A stretch of 64,000 bases of DNA from the NCBI GenBank assembly GCA_033557465.1, contig CM066048.1, positions 11,632,305 through 11,696,304 on the forward strand, written 5' to 3'. Of the stretch, positions 63,698 through 64,000 are shown in pieces; positions within the stretch are counted from its first letter, which is position 1, and the number at the start of each line of letters is the position of its first letter. Made by a program: the position numbers and the translations under genes. Source of the DNA: Ichthyophis bannanicus (lineage: Eukaryota > Chordata > Amphibia > Gymnophiona > Ichthyophiidae). Under the pieces are notes generated by a model that was not told the DNA's origin, did no database searches, and saw only the letters and a list, made by a program, of their open reading frames with translations.

Positions 63698-64000
63698 ACT
63701 ATCATCAGCTGCTTGAACCAGATGACTATCACCAGATGACTATCATCAGCTGCTTGAACCAGATGACTTTCGATCAGTCTTTCAGGCCTTAATAATGCCC
63801 CACCTGGACTACGCCAATGCCATCCTACATGGCCTACCAAAGAGCACGATTAACCCCTTACAATTGGCCATGAACTCGGCTGCAAGAATCCTCTATGGAG
63901 CCTCCAAGCGAACCCACATCACTCCAATACTCAAACAGTTACATTGGCTTCCTATGCACTCCAGGATCTCTTTCAAGATCCTAACCATGACTCACAAAGC
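63698..64000 (+). mobile_element. L2 LINE fragment (post-RT part), continues past the window
   Basis: Encodes LLEPDDFRSVFQALIMPHLDYANAILHGLPKSTINPLQLAMNSAARILYGASKRTHITPILKQLHWLPMHSRISFKILTMTHK, an L2 ORF2 segment. A short duplication of tcatcagctgcttgaaccag lies at the CR1/L2 junction (63703-63765). Runs off the window. Confidence 0.85.

Overview
The window is transposon-dense vertebrate nuclear DNA with no confidently recognisable host gene, rRNA, tRNA gene or CRISPR. The mix of CR1, L2 and RTE/BovB-like LINEs, a DIRS tyrosine-recombinase retrotransposon, a Penelope-like element (PLE), Tc1/mariner, hAT-like and Harbinger-like DNA elements and tRNA-derived SINEs points to a tetrapod. DIRS plus PLE abundance makes an amphibian, possibly a caecilian, my best guess; this is inference and not proven by any single sequence.

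Layout. 1-618: 3' end of a CR1. 707-9185: an antisense CR1 split by two nested elements, a head-to-head fold-back mariner (1341-2508, TA duplication) and a DIRS element (2723-8702) with inverted terminal repeats and the internal complementary region. 9186-12980: mostly unrecognised DNA with two hAT-like non-autonomous elements, one Harbinger-like MITE and an unknown minus-strand ORF. 12985-14110: L2 fragment with an inserted CR1 3' end. 14196-15915: degenerate Tc1 with an inserted MITE. 17058-21445: mosaic of CR1, L2, SINE and DNA elements. 22926-24970: 5'-truncated antisense RTE.

27199-42191 is one antisense Tc1 copy split by about 13.4 kb of stacked LINEs: a long RTE (with an L2 inserted at its RT active-site codons), a near full-length CR1 with an SGNH-esterase ORF1, and an L2 with an uninterrupted 695-codon RT ORF. 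45200-48290: a decayed L2 carrying an RTE fragment. 49527-52351: unclassified DNA with pyrimidine/purine-rich arms around a strong fold-back.

52352-62369 is the most remarkable locus: two PLE copies in inverted orientation, apparently inserted as one unit with a 15-bp target duplication. Both arms carry GIY-YIG endonuclease sequence, a captured L2 3' end and a hammerhead-ribozyme-like motif. A CR1 with a nearly intact ORF2 sits inside the sense PLE copy, flanked by a 6-bp duplication. The window ends in a CR1/L2 junction (63100-64000).

The elements are related functionally: tRNA-headed SINEs share a 3' hairpin tail with the L2 LINEs, suggesting L2 machinery mobilises them, and the same tail was captured by the PLE. 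Almost all coding regions are broken; exceptions are the L2 RT ORF, the CR1 ORF1 and most of one CR1 ORF2.
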